Shown one piece after another: positions 53,341-63,552 of a stretch of 64,000 bases of DNA. Position 1 is the first letter of the stretch. Every line of letters starts with the position of its first letter. The translations under genes and the position numbers were made by a program. Source of the DNA: Eurosta solidaginis (taxonomy: Eukaryota; Arthropoda; Insecta; Diptera; Tephritidae); assembly GCF_040869045.1 (NCBI RefSeq), contig NC_090324.1, positions 190,276,028 to 190,340,027 of the forward strand, in the 5' to 3' direction. Under the pieces are notes generated by a model. That model was not told the DNA's origin. It worked only from the letters and a program-made list of their open reading frames with translations, and ran no database searches.

Positions 53341-53635
53341 TTACTTGAAACCAGTAGTGGAATTCACTAACTTTTTTAACCACATTTGCCATCGCTTTAT
53401 TTGCGAATCGATAACTATAACGATTTCGTTATTCAGTAACTATTCTGTAACGATATTTGTTTATTGAAGATCAGCTGTGTTGTTAAATAAACAGCAAGTA
53501 AATTGGCTGCGTTAAAATCACGAAATTAATATTTCTGGCAATTTTAGTTAAAAAAGAAAAATGGAACTTATAATATTATGCAAGGCTACTTGACCTATTG
53601 CGTTGTCAGTGCAAATAAAACAAGTTTATTTACTG

Positions 53636-53680
53636 TTACAGCCCGACGTTTCGCTAGTCATCCTAGCATTTTCAAGGGCG
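53636..53680 (-). ncRNA. Hammerhead-like motif, Penelope copy B
   Basis: Same layout as Penelope A, but the core reads TTGAAAA (53675-53669) in place of CTGAAGA. Stem II GCTAG/CTAGC, GAAA (53652-53649) and GTA near 53638 are kept. Identical to copy C. Positions 3 and 8 of the hammerhead core are changed together (C-G to U-A). Confidence 0.45.
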
Positions 53681-54035
53681 GAATCTATTTTCAACAACAA
53701 ACAAAAAAATTTTTTACATTATTAAAAAATATTAAATAAAAGTTAATAACTACTACATATATGTATGTATAGAGTTAAAGAGTCAACAAATTTTTTAAGC
53801 ACACAGAAAATACATACACAAACATGTAATTGAGTAAAAACAAAAACATCACTTACTTTAATTATATGTATTTTAAAACTTTAAAAACTAAGTTAGGGTC
53901 ATCGGTACCACACATGTTGGGTATCATTGTCATACCAAATTTGTTACAAACACAAAAGTTAAGTTGCGGCGATGTCTGCGGTGTCTTCTTTTTTGTTTAT
54001 TGCGTTTCATCTCTGCTGCATTATTCTCACGCTTG

Positions 54036-54223
54036 CTAAGGTATATCTGGCCCTCCCACGTTTGTTTTTGTCAAAAATTTTGTATTCGCCAGATCAGCTT
54101 TATATCCACTCGATGTGATATGCTGTGATAAGGCAGTATTGTTTCTGTGGTTCTTTATGTCCGCTTCGTGTTCTGTTAGTCGAACGCCCAATGCTCGTTT
54201 CGTAGTTCCTATGTACAATTTGT
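54036..54223 (-). pseudogene. Penelope GIY-YIG endonuclease, copy B
   Basis: KLYIGTTKRALGVRLTEHEADIKNH (YIG and the conserved Arg), NNTALSQHITSSGYKAD, then KTNVGGPDIP. The N-terminal VYEITC (the GIY strand) lies beyond the insertion at 54922-54950. The domain nicks DNA for integration. It is interrupted. Confidence 0.75.
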
Positions 54224-54911
54224 TTATTTATTTATTTATTTATTTACTTGTATGTCTATTATACAGCAGACACTTAAGAATATAGTACAATTAATGTAAA
54301 TTAAGTATTACTTAAAAAATAGGTTTTTAGTTTGAACTGTATAACCGATTTGGTATACGTAAAATCTAAATCCAGAAAATTTGAGAAATAGTTGCAGACA
54401 TAATTCTATTCAAGGGAGCGTTAGCACCATATATTGTTCTGTTAAGTCCAACACGAAAAACAACAAAATTCCGTAAATTTCTGCAGGGCACATTAAAGTT
54501 AACTAGCTGAAGTAAGGAAGGACAACCTATCCTGCCAGAAACAAGATCCATAATAAATGTAACCGATAATAGCGTTCTCCTATCGGATAACAATACCAAA
54601 CTAATTAATCGACAACGAGCAACGTACGACGGAATCGGTTCAGTAAAGTTAAGAGAGCGTAAAGCAAAACGAACAAAGCACTTTTGGACTTTCTCCAGAC
54701 GATTTATGTGGACTGAATGGTATGGTCTCCAAATGACAGCTGCGTATTCCATTTTAGAACGGACAAAAGCCGAGTACAAAAGCTTATAGGTATATGGGTC
54801 TGAAAAATTAGAAGAGTGGCGTTTCACAAAGGCAAGTGTTCTAAAAGAATTTGTAATTATGTAGTTTAAATGAGTAGTAAAATTTAGTTTGCTATCAAAA
54901 TACACGCAGTC
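54224..54911 (-). mobile_element. I/Jockey-group non-LTR 3' fragment inside Penelope copy B
   Basis: Minus strand: VYFDSKLNFTTHLNYII, LYSAFVRSKMEYAAVIW, RLEKVQKCFVRFALRSLNF, RLISLVLLSDRRTLLSVTFI, ending ISQIFWI at 54366, then a 3' UTR ending in (AAAT)n at 54224-54245. These are RT thumb-region blocks of I/Jockey-type elements. It replaces about 6 bases of Penelope (ACAGGT between 54223 and 54912 compared with copy C). Confidence 0.75.
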
Positions 54912-54921
54912 CTCATTCTCT

Positions 54922-55800
54922 TTTCCTTTACATGTTATCTCGTACACCACGTCGTTTTATTGCTTTTCAAGACTTCTATTATTTTAAGGACATTGGCATC
55001 TTAGAATCGCTCATGGCTTATGGACAACACTTTATTTATGAAATTTTGGGCTGTGTTAATCTTATACTTTAGAGGTTGAGAGGAGTGAAAATGTATCATG
55101 CGTCCAGAAGATGTGGGCTTAGTGTACCAATCAAACATTAGACAATTGTTTTCTTTGTGTATTATTACATCCAGGAATGGAATGCAATTGTCTTTTTCCA
55201 ATTTAAATGTGAATTTTAGTGGTAGCTATTAAGTGAATCTATTATTGTTTTCACGTCATTACGTCGGACAATTGCGAATATGTAGTCTACGTGTTTGACT
55301 AGAAATTTTACTTGAATATTGTGCTGTTGCTTAAGAGTTTGAAAGGCTTTGTCAAGTAGGTCGTTCATTATGATATCTGCTATCGTGGGGGAGAGGTGTT
55401 TCCCATAGGTATTCCGAAATTTGCGTATGTATTTTGTTGTCAAACATAAAATAGTTGTTGTCCAATAACCAAAGTTCAATATATTTCGAAATTTTTTTTT
55501 GGGATATACGTTGCATTTTTTTTTTCCATTTGTTCATAATTATATTGATTGTAAGAGACGTCGGAATATTATTAAAAAGAGAGACGACGTCAAACAACGC
55601 CAACACTTCATCGTCCTTGAGATACATCCCTTTTAATCTCTCTTTTATGTCATACGCATTCTTTACATTAAACTCTTCGCATATTATGGTTATTATTGTA
55701 TTTCCTACATACTTATATATGTGATAGCATGGGACGTTTACTGAGGACGGGATGGAACGTAGAGGGAAGTTTGGCTTGTGGGTTTTCTCTAACCCGTAAA
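54922..55800 (-). pseudogene. Penelope RT, copy B
   Basis: RRLYGLEKTHKPNFPLR, SSVNVPCYHIYKYVG, VLALFDVVSLFNNIP (catalytic Asp region), a shift, then LSPTIADIIMNDLLDKAF, VKFLVKHVDYIFAIVRR, CIPFLDVIIHKENN, FDWYTKPTSSGRMIH, and YKINTAQNFINKVL. The catalytic box YVDD is HVDY here, so the second Asp is lost. It continues to KGKENE at 54922, where a foreign non-LTR fragment interrupts. Confidence 0.85.
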
Positions 55801-55898
55801 GTCTCCTGCAATCAATATAATTATGAACAAGTGGGGAAAAAAAAGAATACAACGAATATTCCCAAAAACAAATTTCGATTTATATTGAACTTTGGTTA

Positions 55899-56434
55899 TT
55901 GGACAACAACTATTTTATATTTGACAACGTGGGAAACACCGTCTCCCCCATGATAGCAGATATCATAATGGACGACCTACTTGACAAAGCCTTTCAAACT
56001 CTTAAGCAACAGCACAATATTCAAGTAAAATTTCTGGTCAAATACGTAGACTATATATTCGCAATTGTCCGAGGTAATGACGTGAAAACAATTATAGATA
56101 CACTTAACAGCTACCACCAAAATTCACATTTGAATTGGAAAAAGACAATTGCATTCCATTCCTGAATGTAATAATACACAAAGAAAACAATTGTCTAATA
56201 TTTGATTGGTACACTAAGCCCACATCTTCTGGACGCATGATACATTTTCACTCCTCTCAACCTCTAAAGTATAAGATTAACATAGCCCAAAATTTCATAA
56301 ATAAAGTGTTGTCCATAAGCCATGAGCGATTCCAAGATGCCAATAACTTTAAAATAATAGAAGTCAATAATTATCCATACAACATGATGTTAACTTTAAT
56401 AAAACAGCGAAGCCTGGAAATAGACAAAAAATGA
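55899..56434 (+). pseudogene. Penelope RT, copy C (truncated)
   Basis: SPMIADIIMDDLLDKAF, VKFLVKYVDYIFAIVRG (YVDY in place of YVDD, as in copy B), a shift, CIPFLNVIIHKENN, FDWYTKPTSSGRMIH, YKINIAQNFINKVL, and NNYPYNMMLTLIKQR. The N-terminal RT blocks are absent because the copy starts at the inverted junction. Confidence 0.85.
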
Positions 56435-56582
56435 AACAGAAAACAAAACAAAGCAATTTTACAGCGTTACATATATACCTAAACTCACCGAAGGCTTTAG
56501 AAAAAATGTTATTAACGAGAAGAATAGCATAGCTCTCGCATACAAATCAAACTACGCCTTAAATAATATACAACAAAACAAC

Positions 56583-56815
56583 GTGGTGTACGAGATCACA
56601 TGTAAAGGAAAAGAGAATGAGACCTGTAACAAATTGTACATAGGAACTACGAAACGAGCATTGGGCGTTCGACTAACAGAACACGAAGCAGACATAAAGA
56701 ACCACAGAAACAATACTGCCTTATCACAGCATATCACATCGAGTGGGTATAAAGCTGATCTGGCGAATACAAAATTTTAGACAAAAACAAACGTGGGAGG
56801 GCCAGATATACCTTA
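56583..56815 (+). pseudogene. Penelope GIY-YIG endonuclease, copy C
   Basis: VYEITCKGKENETCNKLYIG, TTKRALGVRLTEH, HRNNTALSQHITSSGY, KADLANTKF with a stop at 56778, then continuation KTNVGGPDIP in another frame. GIY is replaced by YEI, as is usual in Penelope. Uninterrupted, so it shows the sequence lost from copy B. Confidence 0.8.
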
Positions 56816-57174
56816 GCAAGCGTGAGAATAATGCAGCAGAGAGAAAACACAATAAACAAAAAAGAAGACACCGCAGACTTTGCCGCAACTTAACCTTTGT
56901 GTTTATAACAAATTTAGTATGACAACGATACCCAACATGTGTGGTACCGATGACCCTAACTTAGTTTTTAAAGTTTTAAAATACATATTATTATAGTAAG
57001 TAATGTTTTTGTTTTTACTCAAATACATGTTTGTGTATGTATGTGCTTTCTGTGTGCTTAAAACATTTGTTGACTCTTTAACTCTATACATACATATATA
57101 TACTAGTTATTAACTTTTATTTAATATGTTTTAATAATGTAAAAACATTTTTTGTTTGTTGTAGAAAATAGATT

Positions 57175-57222
57175 CCGCCCTTGAAAATGCTAGGATGACT
57201 AGCGAAACGTCGGGCTGTAACA
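57175..57222 (+). ncRNA. Hammerhead-like motif, Penelope copy C
   Basis: TTGAAAA (57181-57187), stem II GCTAG/CTAGC, GAAA (57204-57207), stem III ACG...TGT with one G-U pair, cleavage-site A at 57219. Same core change as copy B. Confidence 0.45.
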
Positions 57223-57377
57223 GTGAATAAACTTGTTTTATTTGCACTGACAACGCAGTAGGTCAAGTAGCCTTGCATGATATTATAAATCTTAAAAAAT
57301 TTACCGGAAAAACCTAAAATCGGAACTTTAGTTAAATACTTTCAAACACGAAAAGCTGCTTTATTAATAAATCAAAT

Positions 57378-57630
57378 GGCATTTGAGTACTTGGCGAACG
57401 TTTTATCACAAGATGAAGAATTACTAAGTCCATCGCCAGTGGGCAGACACCTTCTTAGAGAAGTAGATGACCCATTCCACTTGAATGCAATGGAGTTCGA
57501 AAGCTGTACCGACTAACCCCAGACTTGACTCATGATATTATTTGTCAAGTTGATGGTCAATTAAGGGGTACAAGAATCAACAGGGGAAAAAAAGAAATTA
57601 ATACCGCATTTACTTACCTTTTGTTAAAAT
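57378..57630 (+). pseudogene. PIF/Harbinger transposase, N-terminal remnant
   Basis: Frame 1: MAFEYLANVLSQDEELLSP, HLLREVDDPFHLN. After a shift near 57500: RKLYRLTPDLTHDIICQVDG, QLRGTRIN, and a stop at 57630. The order (acidic start, DPF, F..LYRL....., then TRI/basic) is that of HARBI1-type transposases. The DDE catalytic core is not present. Confidence 0.65.
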
Positions 57631-57897
57631 AGGTAAAAACTTTACAAAAACGACTTTTAAAAGCAGCTAGTATACGGAATTTATTTATTTTTGGCATTCC
57701 ATTTGTTCTTTTTGTTGTTGTTGTGCCACCTTTGTGCTGCCAGCTTTCTGCTATTAAAACGAAATTTAAATGTCATTTATTTCGAGTCGTTAAAACTAAG
57801 TTAGTGAATAGTAAAATCGATAAGGCAAGCGACAAAATCGTTAATTTAAATCTCGACAAATCGCATTGTTATAAGTTAGTGAATTCCACTACAGGCG

Positions 57898-58145
57898 AAA
57901 ACTTGTGCTGCAGTTAATTATGCCGCTTATAACTTACGCTAAGACAGTATATGCTAAAATGGACTCAGTGGCATACAACAAAGTTGCTGTAGCGTTTAAC
58001 AATGCTTAGAGATACGTTTACGGGATTGGTAGATATGATCACATATAGACCATTTTTCATTAACGCTGTTAGATTATGGATTTCAATCCCAGATAATGTA
58101 AAATCTGGACTTAATAAATTCAACTACAAGGTTGTAATACTCAAG
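57898..58145 (+). pseudogene. Non-LTR reverse transcriptase, C-terminal part
   Basis: RRKLVLQLIMPLITYAKTVY, AKMDSVAYNKVAVAFNNA, a stop, RYVYGIGRYDHI, then after a shift FFINAVRLWNSIPDNVKSG. These are the post-thumb blocks of CR1/Jockey-like RTs and continue the element at 52475-53340. Confidence 0.65.
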
Positions 58146-58319
58146 TACTTCAAAGCTGTATAAAAACAATTCAAAAACAGTGTAAGGGTGTTTAAGATCC
58201 CTGCTTCTCTTTTCTTTCCCCTTTTCTCACTTTGATTTTGACTATCTTTTCTTTCGTTAAGGTTTAATTTATTCTGAATATGTTGCTTAGTTTTAAGTTT
58301 ATATTGACGCAACTGCAGC

Positions 58320-59195
58320 TAAGCACGCTTCCTCCACACTTTCTGCTGCTTTCTTCACTGCTATAATTTCCGCCCGAAACGCTGCAATAATTTGGCAGCC
58401 TACATGATCTACTTATTTCTGGATCAACAAAGTAAACAGCAGACCCAACCCCTTCCACTAATTTCGAACCAACCGTATACACGTGTATAGAATGCTTTGT
58501 CATTTCCGCACCCTGGCACCAACCCTCCGGCTCAATTGTGACCCCAAGATCGCTTTCAAAGCTCAGGCATGGGACCATGTATTCCGTTTGACCGATATTA
58601 GATGGCGCTATGTGCTGTTGCCATAAGGCCTGCACTCAAGCTGCACCGGGGCCTTACACCTTGTTGCAGTTGCTAACGCTATGTTTTTGGCCGTTAGTTC
58701 TGCAGGCGGGATGTGTAGAATGGCTTGCAATGCTGCCGTCGGGGTAGTTTTTAAGGATCCCGTCATGCTAATCATTGATACTCTGCATACCCTCTCAAGT
58801 TTTGTGGTATACGCACTTTTTTGTGTGGCTGTCTACCAAACAAGAACCCCACAGTAAAGTATGGGTTTGACAATTGCCGTAAATACCCAAAGAGAGAGGA
58901 TTAGGTAAAAGGCCCCACGTGCATCCTAGATCCCCTTGCATGCATACAGTGCAGCGGAGGCTTTTTTCGCTCTCTTTGCAACATGTAGTTTCCACGACAA
59001 CTTAATATCCAGCATAGCTCCTAGATACTTTGTGCTATATTTTTCTTGCAGGGTTACCCCTCCAATTAGGAACCTTATACTTCCCAGCAAATAATACTAT
59101 AATACTAATATACTTTTAATAATTCGTTTTTCCGCGTTGGCGGTTAACCCGACTCCAGATGCCCAGACATGAACATCCCGAAGTGCCTGATATAT
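58320..59195 (-). pseudogene. LOA-type RT end and RNase H fragment
   Basis: Minus strand: a DIHVWASG block near 59180, YLGAMLDIKLSW-like sequence, LGCTWGLLPNPLSL, a break, IGQTEYMVPCLSFESDLG, then IHVYTVGSKLVEGVGSAVYF and SCRLPNYCSV. These parallel 48340-49130 of the large LOA element. The RNase H start is YTVGSK instead of YTDGSK, so the first catalytic Asp is lost. It abuts RTE sequence at 59200. 58146-58319 is unassigned. Confidence 0.72.
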
Positions 59196-59204
59196 CTTAC
59201 TTAC

Positions 59205-60625
59205 TTACTTACTTAATTGGCGCTTAACCGTCTAAACGGTTATGGCCGTCCAACACGGCACCCCAGTCGCTCCTTCGTTCCGCCAACCGGCGCCAATTGG
59301 TCACACCAAGGGATTTTAAATCGTTTTCCACCTGGTTCTTCCAACGGAGTGGGGCCGCCCTCTACCTCAGCTTTCATAGGCGGGTTCCGATAGAAACACG
59401 TTCTTGGCCGGAGCATCATCTTTCATTAGCATAACATGGCCTAGCCAGCGCAGCCGCTGCGTTTTAATTCGCTGGACTATGTTTATGTCTGCGTATAGCT
59501 CGTACAGCTCATCATTAAATCTTCTTCGGTACTCGCCATCCCCAACGCGTAGAGGTCCATAAATCTTTCGAAGAACTTTTCTCTCGAACACTCCCAAAGC
59601 CGCTTCATCTGCTGTTGTCATAGTCCATGCTTCTGCCCCATATAACAGGACGGGTACGATAAGTGACTAGTTGAGTATGAGTTTCGTTCGCCGAGAGAGG
59701 ACTTTCCTTTTCAATTGCCTACCTAGTCCAAGTTAGCATTAATTGGCAAGATTGATTCTTCGCTAGATTTCAGTGCTGATGTTGTTGCTGGTGTTGATGC
59801 TGGTTCCCAAATAAACGAAGTCTTTTACTATTTCGAAATTATGGCTGCCAACAGCAGCGTAGTTGTCGAGGCGCGTATGCGCTGACTCTTTGTTCGATGA
59901 CAGCAGGTAGTTCGTTTTTTCCTCATTCACCATCAAACCCATCTTTACCGCTTCTTTTTCGAGTTTGGAGTAAGCAGAAATAACAGCGCGGGTGTTTAGG
60001 CCGATGATATCAATATCATCACCATATACCAGTAATTGCACGCTTTTATAGAATATTGTTCCAGTGCGGTTAAGTTCTGCAGCTAGTATAATTTTCTCCA
60101 GCATCAAATTAAAGAAATCGCACGATAGGGGGTCAACCTGTCTGAGATTTCGTTTAGTTTCGAACGGTTCGGAGAGGTCCTTCCCAACTCTGACTGAGCT
60201 GATGGTGTTGCTCAACGTCATTTTGCACAGCCGTATAAGTTTTGCGGGGGAACCAAACTCAGACATAGCGGCGTATAGGCAGCTCCTTTTCGTGCTGGCG
60301 AAGGCGGCTTTAAAGTCGACGAAGAGGTGATGTGTGTCGATTCTCTTTTCACGGGTTTTTTCCAAGATTTGGCGCATTGTGAAAATCTGGTCGATGGTAG
60401 ATTTTCCAGGTCTGAAGCCGCACTGATAAGGTCCAATCAGCCGGTTCACGGTGGGCTTCAATCTTTCGCACAATACACTTGAAAGGACCTTATATGCGAT
60501 ATTAAGAAGGCTGATTACACGATAGTTGGTGCATTTTGCAGTATCCCCCTTCATGTGGACTGGGAAAGAACACTTAGATTCCAATCGTCGGGCATGCACC
60601 CGTCCACCCATATTTTCGCCAAGCA
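59205..60625 (-). mobile_element. RTE-clade element, second truncated copy
   Basis: Same 3' end as 38566 (AATTAAGTAAGTAAG on the minus strand). RT frames 60740-59763 (first ~45 residues foreign) and 59621-59367 read CTNYRVISLLNIAYKVL, GPYQCGFRPGKSTI, LFVDFKAAFASTKR, LLVYGDDIDIIG and VFERKVLRKIYGPL. Compared with the first copy, YADD is YGDD, the RGFRQGDP box reads RNLRQVDP, and a frame break separates the two halves. 5'-truncated further than the first copy. Confidence 0.88.
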
Positions 60626-61440
60626 CGACTTTTATATCATGACGGGGGCAGCATGCCCTCAATTCATTGTCCTTCAAACGTTTGCCATGGTCGTCATCAA
60701 TAGAGAGTGTATTTCTCCGAGGTTTGTTGGTATATTTCATTGGAGTATGGTTTTACGTGGCGGGTCCCAAGCCCAGCGCACAACCCGCTCAGCGGGAGTG
60801 AAAATATTACTTGCACGTTTATATAGCGAGCCGCTTGCTCCAAGACAGACGCCCGCTTGCAGCCGCACCTAGAGGTTTACAGACGCTGCCGATGAGATCT
60901 CCCCGGCTAGCCCTTAAACCGATTATGTCAGAGTGGCCTAGCCAGGTTGTCGCCTTTTCACATTAGCTCACATCCGTTTAGCGGCCACCCAGAGGATACT
61001 TGGCCGCAAGCGACCGGCAGTAGTGAGGTTCTTGAACCGCATTGAAAAGAATCGCTCTGGCCATTCCCAGGTGAATGGTGGTCAGAAGCTTTCCCCACTT
61101 TCGTGGACTTCTACACACGGCTCCACCCTCCACCGCCGGATCTATCAGAGAGCTGATTTTTATGAGGCATCTGCCGCTTGTGATGTGTAAAACGTCATCT
61201 GAATATGCCGTAAGTTTGATTGGTCATCCGTCGAACCCCCTAAGCAATTGGTTTATAACCAGCGTCTACAGCATTCATTGCGTTGCCCATTGCAATGTGA
61301 TCATTCTGCAGCTTAACATGGAGCCGATCCAATTTTGGGCCGATGTTTTGCAATTTCTTTTTTTGGTTGGGGAGTTAAGCATACTGGGATTGCGTTTTTT
61401 TAATTTTTAAATTGAAACATATTGGCCTATGCATTTACTT
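60626..61440. other. GC-richer block, possibly a retroelement 3' UTR
   Basis: 60740-61150 is markedly less AT-rich than its right-hand neighbours and lacks a recognisable protein. 61075-61410 is open on the plus strand but matches nothing I know. It could be the untranslated end of an element whose coding part is missing. Confidence 0.3.
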
Positions 61441-62110
61441 ATTTCTATTCCCTCTAGCACAATTTTTTATCATTGAAAGAAACAGACATTTTGGCGCTTA
61501 GAAGGGTGTACAACTTTATGTTGAAATTTTTTTATTTTGAGTAAACGCCTTTTCGTCTATTTTCTTAAACAGTGTATAATTTAGATTGTTTAATAGGAAT
61601 TCCCAATCAACGCATCCTGGTTTTAGTGGGATATGGAACTTCAAGATCCTTTGCAATTGCTGATTTGTCATGAGGATTTCATATGAAAACATCCTTTTTA
61701 ATATAATGACTTTTTGAAACCGTTAATCATCACCACCATTACGGTTGTCAATAGTGAGAAAATTAGTGTCGACGCTCATGAATTGGTATCGGCGTTGTCA
61801 AGGTCGATAACTATTGACGGGTGTTGACGCTTTTTGGGTATTGGCTAAAACAATGTTGAAGTTGTGTTGACGTGACGCGACACAAAATTTGCCAGCACAG
61901 TTTTTGGTGACTACAAGCGCGACAATACAGAATTCAGCTATTAAAAATTAAAAAAATAAGCTTTTTTATGCTTTTTATGATCTTCATTTATTAATTTTTT
62001 ATTCAATTTCAGAAAATAGTCAAAATAACCAGCAACAGTCAGTTTAACAGAATTGTGGTAATGTTCTAGGACAGCGGTCGACTGCTAAAATACGTTCAAA
62101 AAACTCAGCA
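61441..62110. other. AT-rich sequence, nothing recognised
   Basis: No ORF of note. 61740-61900 has repeated GTTGACG/GTCGAC-like words (TGTCGACGCTC, TATTGACGGGTGTTGACGC, GTGTTGACGTGACGC) that may be a decayed short repeat. Confidence 0.4.
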
Positions 62111-62321
62111 GAGGTATCAAAAGACACGTATCGACCTCGATTTTGATGATCCGAAGGCGGAAAATAAAAATTTTACTTGCGTTAGGAAATATTTGAAAAA
62201 AAAAATAGTTGCAAGCTTTCAAGTGGTTTATTAAAATGTGATTTGTGAATATTCAAGGATTTTTTATTTCCGCCTTCGGATTATTAATACGGAGGTCAAT
62301 ACGGGTATTTTGATACCCCTC
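62111..62321. mobile_element. Short TIR element (MITE-like)
   Basis: About 62-bp imperfect terminal inverted repeats: left GAGGTATCAAAAGACACGTA, right end (inverted) GAGGGGTATCAAAATACCCG, sharing ATCCGAAGGCGGAAA internally. Total 211 bp with an AT-rich centre. No coding sequence. Target duplication not evident. Confidence 0.7.
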
Positions 62322-63331
62322 CCGAATTCGATTCAGTTTTCCATTAGTGCACCACGCTCTGGGAGGTAGAGGAGTCGCTAATGGTGTACTAAAGAGAAAT
62401 GGAATCATCTAAAATATATTCACTAAAGTTCGTAAACTAATTCCTTGTGTGTATTTTGCCAGGAATGCTTATTGGTGCACTAATAGATTTCAGCAATTAT
62501 TTAGATCCACAAATTGTTCACTAAACACAAAATAAAGTCAATACAAATTGTAACTAGGCTTACGTGCAGAATACATACATTTGTCAAATTAAAAAAATTT
62601 ATATGAGTATCGGTAGTGGTGTTTATGGTGGGTTCAACCGTATAATTTTTTTTGGTGCAAATAATAACTATAGGGGTAATTCCACGTCAAAAGGAAATTT
62701 TACATTTTTTTTAAAACAAAATATCTTTGAAACTGTTAAGTTAATCTTGAAAATTGTAATGTCCTTAGATAGGTAGTAAAACAAGGTTTTGTTTGATATA
62801 TAAAACATCTATATTTAGATGAAATTTCTATAATAAAATTATGTTTTTATGGGAAAATGATTGCTAACTTATCATAAATCGAATAATAAGGCGAAAAAAT
62901 GTGTTATCGACAAAACACTTTAATACTATCTTGTTGAAAATAATTTCATTACCTTTAATTTGGTATATATATCTTTATATTAGAAGGTATAACTTGGTTA
63001 TTTAGGGGCGAAAAACAAAAAAGGTGTCATATGAGTTCAATTATTTTTATCGATGTAGGTATATATATGATGTTATTTATGTATGTATGGGTTTATGCAT
63101 TGTATTAATTAATTGCAAAAATACATAATGTATAACATTGCTAATTTTTTATTGCTAAAATATACGTGAAAGGTAAACTATTTAAAATTTTGCATTCGTG
63201 AACGAGCTGGTATTACCTTATAACTCTTATGTTTATTGTTATGTATTTTCCTGGCAACTCTAGAATAAAGCTTTTAATATCTGTAAAAAGCCCGTTATTA
63301 TCGAAAGTGGAATTTAATTGTGCGTGATAAA
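62322..63331. other. AT-rich sequence, nothing recognised
   Basis: Contains short open frames only (for example 62564-62776) with no recognisable domain. TATATATAT runs near 62965 and 63060. It may be upstream sequence of the exon at 63332. Confidence 0.4.
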
Positions 63332-63522
63332 ATGGATAACTTAAACTTATTAAAATTTTTTAAAATCTTCGGTTGTAACGAAAGTGGTCCATTAACAAGA
63401 GATGCACTAGCAGCTCTTCAGGAGTGTCGTTTGGTGCCTTATGAAGGTACATATTTATGTGCAGAGGGCCATGAAACGAAATTGGTCGGGTGCGCCCAGA
63501 ACATTGATGGGTTTGTTTGGAG
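63332..63522 (+). CDS. Possible first exon of a Merlin-type (IS1016/ISXO2-like) transposase or derived gene
   Basis: ATG at 63332 opens NLLKFFKIFGCNESG, ALAALQECRLVPYEG, YLCAEGHETKLVGC and DGFVWR, and the frame then meets AG|GTGAGT (GT at 63523-63524), a strong splice donor, with TGA just after. The layout, a helical start then L..LP, Cys, GH, and ..DG..WR, resembles the N-terminal helical and zinc-ribbon part of Merlin transposases, which goes on W-R-C. The codons are clean and no stop occurs before the donor. The rest of the protein is not found downstream in the window. It could equally be a host gene with a similar ribbon. Confidence 0.4.
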
Positions 63523-63552
63523 GTGAGTTTTTATTTTAGTTTTCTTGTTGCC

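Larger units (their letters stand above)
53568..57288. repeat. Inverted pair of Penelope-like copies (B and C)
   Basis: Left arm 53568-55558 (minus-sense copy B, including a 688-bp insertion) and right arm 55800-57288 (plus-sense copy C) are reverse complements. The loop (55559-55799) is unique RT sequence belonging to B. The arms match from the outer CAAGGCTACTTGACC / GGTCAAGTAGCCTTG ends to the inner CAATCAATATAATTATGAAC. A transcript across the pair would fold into a >1.2-kb hairpin. Confidence 0.85.
53357..57897 (+). mobile_element. PIF/Harbinger-like block holding an inverted Penelope pair
   Basis: GTAGTGGAATTCACTAAC at 53357-53374 is inverted at 57880-57897. Between the right Penelope copy and the right end lies a Harbinger transposase N-terminus (57378-57630). 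The ends interrupt a non-LTR RT. No 3-bp target duplication is obvious, so the boundaries are provisional. 53375-53567 and 57631-57879 are AT-rich with no further gene. Confidence 0.4.
52463..58145 (+). mobile_element. Non-LTR element (CR1/Jockey-like) split by a DNA-transposon block
   Basis: RT motifs 1-6 lie at 52475-53340 and the RT C-terminal region at 57898-58145, same strand. Everything between (53357-57897) is bounded by inverted copies of GTAGTGGAATTCACTAAC. Some RT thumb sequence is missing at the junction, so excision would not restore it fully. Confidence 0.6.
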
